The notes under the pieces were generated by a model that saw only the letters and a list, made by a program, of their open reading frames with translations, was not told where the DNA came from and did not search any database. A program made the translations under genes and the position numbers. Shown here in pieces: positions 1 to 6,863 of a stretch of 17,571 nucleotides of DNA. The DNA is from JBGPBY01 sp041481485. Its GTDB lineage: Bacteria; Acidobacteriota; Terriglobia; 20CM-2-55-15. The stretch lies in assembly GCA_041481485.1 (NCBI GenBank), contig JBGPBY010000104.1, positions 1 to 17,571 on the forward strand. The letters run 5' to 3'. Each line of letters begins with the position of its first letter. The first letter of the stretch is position 1.

Positions 1-14
1 AGGGGTGGTCTATG
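1..14. repeat. Partial copy of GGTCTATG palindromic repeat
   Basis: The first 14 bases, AGGGGTGGTCTATG, match the core of the 32-nt repeat seen at 14959, 15017 and 17502 with one difference (T for C). The match stops at base 14, just before the long hairpin begins. The left side is cut by the window edge, so it could be a truncated copy or a chance half-match. Confidence 0.4.
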
Positions 15-17
15 CCC

Positions 18-107
18 TCAAATGACAATTGAACAGTGAACATTGAACAATGAACATTTCCGAAGAAATGCTCATTGTTCAATGTTCACTGTTCAATTGT
101 CATTTGA
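18..107. repeat. Long near-perfect inverted repeat (43-bp arms, CGAA loop)
   Basis: Bases 18-60 and 65-107 are reverse complements over 43 bp with one mismatch (T54 region against C71, a wobble in RNA), separated by the loop CGAA at 61-64. The arms are AT-rich compared with the surroundings and are built from degenerate 7-mers (ATTGAAC, AGTGAAC, ATTGAAC, AATGAAC). The element ends about 18 bp before the start of the 125-967 gene. It could be a miniature mobile or REP-like element, or an RNA hairpin in the leader of that gene. No T-run follows it, so it is not a standard terminator for + transcription. Confidence 0.9.
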
Positions 108-124
108 CCAAAGGATTAATGGGG

Positions 125-967
125 ATGATTCGCCGTATTTTCTGCCTGCTGTACTTGCTGCTCTTGTTTCCTCCGGATTCTCTGTTGGCGCAGCGTGGGA
201 GTCTGGCATCGCAACCCGGAACGCATGGAGTTTGGGTGCCGCCTAACGCAGGAGACGAGCGTCTTGTCGAGCCCGACAGCACGATTCCCGCAGCAGTAAA
301 CCCGTTCGCCATTGAAACGGATCCGCTGCAGCGTACGCCGCGTGCGGCGGGTCCTGCACCGGTGACTGCTTTCAAAAAGCTGTCCATCAGTGAGGTTCCC
401 TTTCAACCTTGGGCCCGCGCCTTATATACCTACCGTCAGACGAATCAATGGGAGCCTCATACCCGATGTAAACCGTCCGGCGGACCCCGACAATTCATGA
501 CTCCGTATGGCGTGGAATTTATCGAAGCCGCGGAGATCGGCCGAACTTACATCGTCGATATCGGCGGACCGCACACGATGCGGATCATTTACATGAATAG
601 CAGGCATCCGGATGATCTCTCACCCAGTTTTCTCGGACATTCCGTTGGCCAATGGCAGGGCAACACCCTTGTCGTCGACACGATCGGCTTCAACGAAGGA
701 TTCTGGATAGACCGCTTTGGTTTGCCGACGACGCAGCAGCTTCATCTTATCGAACGCTTCACGCGCGTCGATGAGAACAACCTGAAATATGAATTCACGG
801 TCGACGATCCGGGCGCATACACAACCGAATGGACCAGCGGACTGATACTGCGCTGGAGCCCGGGACAGGAACTCTTTGAATACGTCTGTCAGGATAACAA
901 CGTTGCACCGCAGCTCATGTTTGGAGCTTCAGAATCTACCACCGTTCACCGTGACATCGTTCCGTGA
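125..967 (+). CDS. Secreted protein of unknown function (acidobacteria-type family)
   Basis: I do not know a function for this protein of about 280 residues. The N-terminus is a signal peptide (MIRRIFCLLYLLLLF, with a likely cut after LLAQ), so the product is exported. The C-terminal half carries the pattern HPDDL-x4-LGHSVGQW-x2-NTLVVDTIGFN-x5-DRFG, followed by ERF and DDPGAYT. I recall this pattern from many secreted proteins of unknown function in acidobacteria and proteobacteria; that is memory, not a search. The reading frame is open from 50, but those upstream codons lie inside the 18-107 hairpin. AGGA at 112-115 sits 9 nt before the ATG at 125; the ATG at 119 is the alternative. The stop is 6 bp from the convergent tannase stop, leaving no room for a terminator. 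Confidence 0.85.
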   Translation: MIRRIFCLLYLLLLFPPDSLLAQRGSLASQPGTHGVWVPPNAGDERLVEPDSTIPAAVNPFAIETDPLQRTPRAAGPAPVTAFKKLSISEVPFQPWARALYTYRQTNQWEPHTRCKPSGGPRQFMTPYGVEFIEAAEIGRTYIVDIGGPHTMRIIYMNSRHPDDLSPSFLGHSVGQWQGNTLVVDTIGFNEGFWIDRFGLPTTQQLHLIERFTRVDENNLKYEFTVDDPGAYTTEWTSGLILRWSPGQELFEYVCQDNNVAPQLMFGASESTTVHRDIVP

Positions 968-973
968 CCGTTT

Positions 974-2551
974 TCATTTACAGACAAAATTTGCGGCATC
1001 ATTGATGTCGCCACTGCCCTTATACGCGGAATTTTGCGGATAGGAACAAACCGGGCGGGTCATCGGCTTTTCGGCAAGTGTTCCCTTCCCTATAATGAAA
1101 TCCGGTACCGACCCTTTTTCGCGCCAGCCTTCCAGCGCAGCCATCCAATCGATCTGATTCGGACCCGCTCCGCCGCTGCAATGTCCCATGCCCGGCACCA
1201 TAAACAAGCGCATCCAGTTGTCCTGGCCATTTCCCATCTTGTCGAGGACGCTGCTGTAATAGTCCACGGTGTGTTCGGGCTGGATTGCCGGATCTGCCCA
1301 GCCATGATAGAGAATGAGTTTTCCACCATGAGCTTTGAATTTGCTCATGTCCGGGTCTGTGGAATTGATAATTCCACCGTTCTTTTTGGCGAGAGCGGGA
1401 TCGGTATCAATGTTGAACGTCTTCCAGTCCCAGATGGGATCCTGATGCGCAAGGTAACGATACGTTCCGAGCTGAAGATCGCCGGGAACCGGGTATGCGG
1501 ATGTGTCCTCACTGACGTTTCCGAGGGCCGTCACACCTCTCATGACGTTGTATGCGGATTCACCGCCATAGGAGTAACCCGGGAAAACCAGCTCTCCCTT
1601 TGAATTCTTTGCCGCCGCATAGAGCCGCTTTGCCGTGGAAACCTGTTTTGCGTTCAGACAATCCGCACCATCGCCGGATTTGCATTGCAAGACGGCCGGG
1701 TCGAACGTGCAGGACACTGGATTTGTAATGATGTTGTCTTTTACTCCATCGAGCGTGTCGCAGGCATTCATCACGGACTTCGCAAGCAACTCCTGCTTCG
1801 CTTTTGTGATCAGGCCTTCCGGATCTTTGAAAATGTCGACCATGCGCGCCATGTCGCCCGCATGCAGGCCAATGTGATCGTTGGCCGGGGCGCCTGCAAT
1901 AATGCCGTCGAAATCCTCCGGATAGCGTTGCGCCTCCATCAATCCCTGCCGGCCGCCGGTGGAGCAACCGTTGTAATAAGACAATCGCGGCCCCTGACTG
2001 TAAAAAGCGGTAATGAGGGTTTTGGACTTCAAAACCATTTCATGCATGGCGCGGTACGCGAAGTCGATGGTCTTCTCCGGATGCGCCAGTGTGAATTCGC
2101 CGTTCCCCTGTTGGTGGCCGGTATCATTTCCAGATGTGGCGTATCCGGCGCGAAGTGCCGTCACCATTGGCGGAGTGGCTCCAGGCGCCCCACCCATTCC
2201 CTGAATGTAACCGGCCCATCCTCCGTTGCCGACCGCTTCGAACTTTCCGTTCCATTTGTCCGCCGGAGGGAGCCAGAGCTCCATATTGATGAGCGAATCC
2301 CTGGAAGGCTTCAACTCAACTACTATCCTGCAGTGCGCCGGCGCAATGACGGGCTCCGGAGGCTTGGCGTTAGGGTCTGCGGGCGCGGGCGCCGCAGCCG
2401 GCGGGCGCGGAGGCCCCGGAGGCGGGACGGGTTTAAAAACTCCCTCGGCAACAAACTCCGCTTTTGTGATGGTAGCGTTCGGCAACTGGACCGCATGCAG
2501 CCCTTCACACGGAGTTGCGGCAATCATGGCCATAGTCAGAATTCCGATCAC
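974..2551 (-). CDS. Tannase/feruloyl esterase family alpha/beta hydrolase, secreted
   Basis: This 525-residue protein belongs to the tannase/feruloyl esterase family, which cleaves ester bonds in plant phenolics (gallate or ferulate esters) outside the cytoplasm. The family's CS-D-HC signature is complete: nucleophile Ser197 in GCSTGG with Cys196, Asp420 in HGWADP, and His457-Cys458 in PGMGHCSGG. The paired cysteines normally form a disulfide joining the catalytic residues. An ACDTLDGVKDNII segment near residue 265 looks like the family's calcium site. A signal peptide (MIGILTMAMIAATPCEG) is followed at about residues 40-70 by a Pro/Ala-rich linker. I chose the GTG at 2551 because GAGGAGG lies 7 nt upstream; a TTG at 2596 would add 15 residues before the signal peptide. 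The exact substrate (tannin, feruloyl ester, MHET-like ester) cannot be told from sequence. Confidence 0.93.
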   Translation of the reverse strand: MIGILTMAMIAATPCEGLHAVQLPNATITKAEFVAEGVFKPVPPPGPPRPPAAAPAPADPNAKPPEPVIAPAHCRIVVELKPSRDSLINMELWLPPADKWNGKFEAVGNGGWAGYIQGMGGAPGATPPMVTALRAGYATSGNDTGHQQGNGEFTLAHPEKTIDFAYRAMHEMVLKSKTLITAFYSQGPRLSYYNGCSTGGRQGLMEAQRYPEDFDGIIAGAPANDHIGLHAGDMARMVDIFKDPEGLITKAKQELLAKSVMNACDTLDGVKDNIITNPVSCTFDPAVLQCKSGDGADCLNAKQVSTAKRLYAAAKNSKGELVFPGYSYGGESAYNVMRGVTALGNVSEDTSAYPVPGDLQLGTYRYLAHQDPIWDWKTFNIDTDPALAKKNGGIINSTDPDMSKFKAHGGKLILYHGWADPAIQPEHTVDYYSSVLDKMGNGQDNWMRLFMVPGMGHCSGGAGPNQIDWMAALEGWREKGSVPDFIIGKGTLAEKPMTRPVCSYPQNSAYKGSGDINDAANFVCK

Positions 2552-2558
2552 GGTGGCG

Positions 2559-2565
2559 CCTCCTC
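2559..2565 (-). promoter_or_regulatory. Ribosome binding site deciding the tannase start
   Basis: On the minus strand this reads GAGGAGG, 7 nt before the GTG at 2551. It fixes the start there instead of at the upstream TTG at 2596. The resulting protein begins directly with a signal peptide. Confidence 0.85.
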
Positions 2566-2644
2566 GTTCAATTTCGAAGACAATACTAAACCTCAAACCG
2601 GGTCAGAGTCGAATGGGGACTTGTTCTGTTTGCTGTTTGAGTTT

Positions 2645-2823
2645 CCACCGGCTTACGCCGGTGGCTATGGGAATCTGCCGCCGCTACGCGGCTCAGCGGC
2701 AGTCAAGCTGACCCGCGTAGCGGCGGCACCCCTTCACGATCTGTCGCCCGTACGCGGCTCGACGTTTCCTTGTCTGAGCCGCGGAGCGGCGGCAGTTCGC
2801 TAGCCACGGGCGTAAGCCTGTGG
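2645..2823. repeat. Palindromic repeat array 1 (A and B modules, inverted pair)
   Basis: This lies in the 390-bp divergent gap between the tannase and the 2942 gene. Module A is a 20-bp palindrome, CCACCGGCTTACGCCGGTGG at 2645-2664, with a second copy at 2804-2823 (CCACGGGC..GCCTGTGG). Module B (GCCGCCGCTACGCGGCTC) is at 2677-2694 and, inverted, at 2776-2795. Degenerate B copies lie at 2713-2727 and 2743-2760. The order A-B...B-A makes the whole block one large inverted repeat. The rest of the gap holds the tannase leader, a possible mobile-element scar near 2597, and the leader of the 2942 gene. Confidence 0.88.
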
Positions 2824-2941
2824 AACGGGAAAAGCAAACCCCAAAGAGTGCCGGAGGCACGGCAGATCAAACTTAGAACTCCCCTGCCGGACCTATTTTG
2901 TCCGCAAACAGAATAATTTGAACTAGAATCCGAGGTGAGTC

Positions 2942-3283
2942 ATGGCCAACAAATTCCCCCGAACGCCCGTCATTCTCATGGCGCTGCTTTTCGGAATCTG
3001 TCTCGTTACTGAGGCGCAGACTCTGCCCGCACCGCCAGAGCCGCCACTCTCGAAATCTTCAAAACCAATCCCGGGCCGGCTCCTTCCGGAAATCCCGCCC
3101 AGCCCCACGTTCGTCGCGGATACTACTGCACAAGAGTTCGACAAATATATCCGCGCGGTACAGCGCAGGCGCGAATTGGAGAGAAATCTTGAAATGGCAG
3201 CGATCATTGCGGCCATCGCCGCGATTGCCTCAATTGCTGCATATTTTCAGACCACCCGGCGTCACAAACGATTGCGGCGATAA
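2942..3283 (+). CDS. Small exported protein with C-terminal membrane anchor, unknown function
   Basis: This 113-residue protein is not one I recognise. It has a signal peptide (residues 1-25, likely cut at TEA|QT), then a Pro-rich stretch (residues 28-55, with PPEPPLSKSSKPIPGRLLPE) and a short charged helix (QEFDKYIRAVQRRRELERN). An Ala/Ile-rich membrane segment follows at residues 85-101 and the protein ends with the basic tail RRHKRLRR. The topology suggests a short periplasmic protein anchored by its C-terminus with the tail in the cytoplasm. GAGG at 2932-2935 lies 6 nt before the ATG. The gene is 52 bp upstream of another exported protein, so the two may be co-transcribed. Confidence 0.72.
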   Translation: MANKFPRTPVILMALLFGICLVTEAQTLPAPPEPPLSKSSKPIPGRLLPEIPPSPTFVADTTAQEFDKYIRAVQRRRELERNLEMAAIIAAIAAIASIAAYFQTTRRHKRLRR

Positions 3284-3335
3284 GCCGCGGCCTTCAATTA
3301 CACAGTGGTATTATTGCCTCTGAGCGGGAGGCTGT

Positions 3336-4223
3336 GTGAAAGGAATCCAAAAGTCGGCGTTCGAAATCGGTCTATTCTCCATCGGCCTCCTGATGTTCTT
3401 TCCATCTACCGCCAGATCCCAGGCAAATGACTCGGCCTGCCAGGCAGCTACTGAAAAAGTCGACTATGGCAACTGGCTCAGGATTTCGGACAAGACGAAG
3501 GCGTTGATCGAATCGTATCGAACGGACTGGAAAAACCTTTGTGACCCGAAGGGCAAAGGGAAAGTGCCGTTGTCGCAGCTGTTCGCAACAGCAAAGGAAA
3601 TTGAAGCCGACTTCAAGAAGATCTTTGAAGCATTCAACGATTCCCTCCTGAACGATTCAAACGTCGATCCTCGCCGCATCGACGAACTCGACAATCTGGT
3701 TTCCAGACAATTTCCCCGATTTGTCCCTGCCTTCCACGGAGCATTTGGCAATCATGAATACTTTTCGCCGTCTGCCGATGCATTTCGGGAAAACGCTGCC
3801 CTGGGCAATAACGAAGACCGTGCGTTTTTTGAAAGCCACATTCCGCTAGAAGGCGATTTTCCGCCATTCATTCGAAAAACCTGGGATTACGGCGGGTGCG
3901 CTCAGTATGGCGATTTCGACTGGACTGGCGCGCTGAAAGCCATTGCTCGCGTAAAGAAGCAGGTGAAGAGTCCTGCATATCTGAAAGACACGTCCGAGTT
4001 TGAAAAGTCCATTTTTCGTGAGCTAAGCACGACAGGTGACAACATCTGCACTTGTAAAGTAAAGGAATCGGTTCTGAAAGACTTCCTCGACATTGCGGAC
4101 TACGTGAATAAAGAACCAGATTATTCCTCGCAGGCGCCGGCAATAAAAATGACAATCGATGGCATCAAGACCGGCCGGATCAAGGTGAATTCCGAATTGG
4201 AGAAGCATTGTTCGGGTGGCTAG
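3336..4223 (+). CDS. Exported cysteine-containing protein, unknown function
   Basis: I do not recognise this 295-residue protein. A signal peptide covers residues 1-29 (hydrophobic core IGLFSIGLLMFF, likely cut after ARSQA). The mature part contains exactly six cysteines (35, 69, 188, 238, 240, 292), an even number that fits disulfides in an exported protein; 238 and 240 form an ICTC pair. There is no obvious enzyme motif and no second membrane segment. The start is a GTG, supported by GGGAGG at 3326-3331, 4 nt upstream. It follows the 113-residue exported protein by 52 bp on the same strand and ends 45 bp before the prephenate dehydratase. Confidence 0.75.
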   Translation: MKGIQKSAFEIGLFSIGLLMFFPSTARSQANDSACQAATEKVDYGNWLRISDKTKALIESYRTDWKNLCDPKGKGKVPLSQLFATAKEIEADFKKIFEAFNDSLLNDSNVDPRRIDELDNLVSRQFPRFVPAFHGAFGNHEYFSPSADAFRENAALGNNEDRAFFESHIPLEGDFPPFIRKTWDYGGCAQYGDFDWTGALKAIARVKKQVKSPAYLKDTSEFEKSIFRELSTTGDNICTCKVKESVLKDFLDIADYVNKEPDYSSQAPAIKMTIDGIKTGRIKVNSELEKHCSGG

Positions 4224-4256
4224 CTATGCCTTCCGATCGGAAACCGGTATATCCGT

Positions 4257-4262
4257 TATAAT
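4257..4262 (+). promoter_or_regulatory. Candidate -10 box (TATAAT) of a leaderless pheA transcript
   Basis: A consensus TATAAT is followed by exactly 6 nt and then the ATG of the prephenate dehydratase, so transcription would begin at or next to the A of the start codon. No Shine-Dalgarno sequence is visible before that ATG, which agrees with leaderless translation. The -35 region is weak: TTCCGA at 4231-4236 has a 20-nt spacer. Confidence 0.5.
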
Positions 4263-4268
4263 TGCCGG

Positions 4269-5129
4269 ATGCACAAAACGCCCACCGCGGCCATACAGGG
4301 AGAGAACGGTTCGAACTCTGCCACGGCCGCAAGGATGCTGTTGGGCGACGATGTTCAATTCATTTGCTGCGACTCCTTTCAGAGTGCCTTCGATGCCCTC
4401 GATTCGCGCGAATCCGATTGCGCCGTGCTTCCTATCGAAAATACAACAGCGGGATTGATTCAGCCGGTGTGGGATCGGATCCTCGGAATCAGTCCAGGAC
4501 CGGCACTGGCGGCTCGGAAGGAAGCGCGAGTCCGAATAGGCTTTGTCGCCGCCGCACTTCCGGGACACCGCTCCGACATCCGAAAAATACTGGCTCACTC
4601 GGTCGCTGCCGCTCAGTGTCATAAATTTCTGAAAGCATCAGGCTGGACCATCGTGCCCTGTCACGACACCGCGGGCGCCGCGCGTCTGGTGCGCGAAGCC
4701 AACGATCCCATTCAGGCAGCGCTTTGTCCATTACCGGCGGCGCGCGTTTATGACCTTGAGGTACTGCATGATGAGTGCGGCGATTCGTCGCGTACCTGGA
4801 CGCGATTCCTTCTGCTCGAGCACGGAAACTCGTCGCCGGCCGAAGCTGACGACCGCTCGATCTTGTTATTTTCGCTTCGCGATGTGCCCGGAGCTTTGGT
4901 GGAAACACTTGCCTGCTTTTCGAGTCAGGGCCTGAATCTCGGCGCGATCCACTCCAGAGCCATTCCGGGACATCCCGGCCAGTATCGCTTCTTCATTGAG
5001 CTTGGCGTGGGAGCCTGCAATCCACGTTTTCTTGCAGCTCTGACGGATTTGGAAAAGACAGCTTCCGAGATCCGTCTGCTGGGAAGTTATCCGGCTCCCG
5101 CGTGGCCTGAAATGATTTCCGAACGATGA
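4269..5129 (+). CDS. pheA: Prephenate dehydratase with ACT domain (divergent motifs)
   Basis: The product (286 residues) converts prephenate to phenylpyruvate in phenylalanine synthesis, in the cytoplasm. The catalytic domain shows a GxxGxxS start (residues 11-17), LPIEN (54-58), HDTAGAA (132-138) and TRF (178-180), whose Thr is the catalytic residue in the family. The ACT regulatory domain begins near 197, with GALV at 209-212 and GLNL at 221-224. Two usually conserved motifs are altered: the SHPQA segment reads AHSVA (109-113), and the phenylalanine-binding ESRP motif reads HSRA (228-231). Feedback control may therefore be weakened; this is inference. There is no chorismate mutase domain, so this is a monofunctional enzyme. 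Its stop codon overlaps the start of the DinB-family gene (ATGA), implying translational coupling. Confidence 0.88.
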   Translation: MHKTPTAAIQGENGSNSATAARMLLGDDVQFICCDSFQSAFDALDSRESDCAVLPIENTTAGLIQPVWDRILGISPGPALAARKEARVRIGFVAAALPGHRSDIRKILAHSVAAAQCHKFLKASGWTIVPCHDTAGAARLVREANDPIQAALCPLPAARVYDLEVLHDECGDSSRTWTRFLLLEHGNSSPAEADDRSILLFSLRDVPGALVETLACFSSQGLNLGAIHSRAIPGHPGQYRFFIELGVGACNPRFLAALTDLEKTASEIRLLGSYPAPAWPEMISER

Positions 5130-5674
5130 ATTCCACCGAACGGCTCGAGTTATTGAACGACCTCAAGTCCGGAAAGCTGGCGATTGCCAATGCGCTGGCC
5201 GGTGTCACGGAAGAAATGGCTCGCCGAAAGCCGGGTCCCGAAAAATGGTCGACCCTCGAATGCATGGAACACCTCGCGGCCGCGGAGACTTACATGCTGA
5301 CGAAGACAAAGGAAGCGGTCAGGGTTGCAGAACCGCGAATCAATTCAGTACGAGAAAGGGCAATCCGGGAACGCGGAGCGGATCGCACACGCCGTGTGGA
5401 GTCCCCGGAAGTGGCAAAGCCCGTGGGACGGTTTTCGACGCTGGAGAAGGCTGCGGAGGCTTTCAACACGGCTCGAAATCAGGCCATCGATTTTGTGGAA
5501 GGCTGTGAAGATGATCTTCGGGCGAGAATCACGGAGCATCCGTTGATAGGTCCGGTGAACTGTTACGAAAATCTTCTGATCATGGCGGCACATCCGTTGC
5601 GCCATGCGAAGCAGCTTCAAGAGATTCGAGAGGCGTTTGCTTCTTCTGCCGTGTCTACGGCACTGGATTCTTAG
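5126..5674 (+). CDS. DinB-like (DinB_2) family protein, putative metal-dependent four-helix protein
   Basis: This 182-residue protein has the layout of the DinB/YfiT-like superfamily. The N-terminal helix is followed by KPGPEKWSTLECMEHLAAAE (His49). The last helix ends in AAHPLRHAKQL with His156 and His160 (H-x3-H). His49, His156 and His160 match the usual three-histidine metal site. Family members include thiol-dependent transferases, but most have no known substrate, so I give no specific reaction. The ATG overlaps the pheA stop by 4 bp. The central part (residues 60-105) is rich in Arg and Glu. A palindrome of repeat array 2 begins 12 bp after the stop. Confidence 0.82.
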   Translation: MNSTERLELLNDLKSGKLAIANALAGVTEEMARRKPGPEKWSTLECMEHLAAAETYMLTKTKEAVRVAEPRINSVRERAIRERGADRTRRVESPEVAKPVGRFSTLEKAAEAFNTARNQAIDFVEGCEDDLRARITEHPLIGPVNCYENLLIMAAHPLRHAKQLQEIREAFASSAVSTALDS

Positions 5675-5685
5675 GGCAATCTAAA

Positions 5686-5880
5686 CCACGGGCTTACGCC
5701 CGTGGCTAGCGAACTGACGCCGCTAACGCGACTGGGACACCAAAACAACAAATGGATTGCGAGCAGCGGCATTCTCCCTATTGTCCTTTCCGAGCCGCAG
5801 AGCGGCGGCACTCCCCCTAGCCACCGGCGTGAGCCGGTGGTAAACATTGTGCATTAACATCGAGCCGCAGAGCGGCGACA
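5686..5880. repeat. Palindromic repeat array 2 (A and B modules)
   Basis: This lies in the 221-bp convergent gap between the DinB-family gene and the ABC permease. Module A copies are at 5686-5705 (CCACGGGCTTACGCCCGTGG) and 5821-5840 (CCACCGGCGTGAGCCGGTGG). Module B copies are at 5716-5734 (degenerate), 5792-5810 and 5862-5880 (GAGCCGCAGAGCGGCG). The A-B...B-A order matches array 1. The first palindrome could act as a transcript end for the upstream pair of genes, but no T-run follows it. Confidence 0.88.
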
Positions 5881-5895
5881 GATCAGGCAATTCCA

Positions 5896-6855
5896 TTAGC
5901 GCTTGCTTAAACCTCTCTCCCGTTGCGAGAGGGACACTCTCTCAGCAATGACTCCAATCAGGATCACCGCGCCCATCACGGCAAAGTCGAGCGAGCTTGG
6001 AATATCCAGCAAATTGACCAGATTTCGCAGGACCTGCAGCAGCGCGGTTCCGATCACGATTCCGATAATGGAACCTTCGCCTCCTCGCAGGCTGCAGCCG
6101 CCCAGCACGGCCGCCGCAATGGCATAAAGTTCATAGAAGTTTCCGTGCGACGATGGGGAAACCGAATTCGTATAGAACGAAATCAGTATCGATGAGACGC
6201 CGGCAAGACCACCCGAAATGACATAGGCCATCGTCGTCACATTCCTGGAACTGATTCCGGAATAGCGCGCCGCTTCCGGATTACGTCCGACCGCAAACAG
6301 GTGACGTCCATAAACCGACCGGTGCAGCATCAGCCACATCAGCACAGCGGTCAAAGCCAGAATCAAAAAAGGATTCGGCACTCCGAATACGCTGCCGGTT
6401 GAAATGTCGATCAGCCATCGGAATCCTTCGCCGCTGCCGAATCCCTTGCTCGTGTCCGAGGCGATATATCGGGCAAGCCCGCGATAAAGCAGCAACCCAC
6501 AGAGCGTCACAATGAACGGCTGCAATCTCAAGCGAGTAATCAGCAGACCGTGAATCAACCCAAGTCCTACGCTCATCGCCAGGATCACGGCCACCGTCAG
6601 GGTTGCCGGCCAGTGCCACTCCGTGAGCATCATGGACAACAGCACTCCCAGCAGTGCAAACATCGAACCGACGGACAAATCGATTCCGCCGGTAATGATC
6701 ACCATACCGACGCCAATGCTGAAAATGCCGTAGGTTCCGATCAACCGGCTGGTGTTCTGAATATTCTCCGCGCTGAGGAACTGCGGATTCATAAACGCAA
6801 CAATGGCGCACAGCGCAGCAAGAAGAATCAGGATGCTGAGTTCCTTACGCCGCAT
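5896..6855 (-). CDS. Sugar ABC transporter permease, RbsC-like
   Basis: This 319-residue integral membrane protein forms the channel of a CUT2 (ribose-type) sugar importer. The family's signature region ITGGIDLSVGSMFALLG lies in the first third, several hydrophobic segments follow, and a second conserved stretch reads AIAAAVLGGCSLRGGEGSIIG, as in RbsC-type permeases. The length fits the family. I chose the ATG at 6855, 8 nt after the ATPase stop; a GTG at 6903 would overlap the ATPase gene and add 16 non-hydrophobic residues. It is the last gene of the five-gene sugar operon and ends 16 bp from repeat array 2. The transported sugar is inferred from the operon, not from this protein. Confidence 0.9.
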   Translation of the reverse strand: MRRKELSILILLAALCAIVAFMNPQFLSAENIQNTSRLIGTYGIFSIGVGMVIITGGIDLSVGSMFALLGVLLSMMLTEWHWPATLTVAVILAMSVGLGLIHGLLITRLRLQPFIVTLCGLLLYRGLARYIASDTSKGFGSGEGFRWLIDISTGSVFGVPNPFLILALTAVLMWLMLHRSVYGRHLFAVGRNPEAARYSGISSRNVTTMAYVISGGLAGVSSILISFYTNSVSPSSHGNFYELYAIAAAVLGGCSLRGGEGSIIGIVIGTALLQVLRNLVNLLDIPSSLDFAVMGAVILIGVIAERVSLSQRERGLSKR

Positions 6856-6863
6856 CGGATCGA

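Noticed and set aside
18..107. Intrinsic terminator
   Set aside because: The stem is AT-rich and far longer than usual, and no T-run follows on the + strand.
50..118. Upstream ATG at 50 as the start of the first gene
   Set aside because: The extra 25 codons lie within the hairpin and precede the signal peptide; the starts at 119/125 have an AGGA and begin directly with the signal peptide.
1685..2803. Long + strand open frame (372 codons) across the tannase gene
   Set aside because: It is antisense to a tannase with all catalytic motifs, has no recognisable domain, and runs on into the repeat array.
2924..2929. TAGAAT as the -10 box of the 2942 gene
   Set aside because: The only -35 candidate (TTGTCC at 2899-2904) needs a 19-nt spacer, and the match is too weak to list as a feature.
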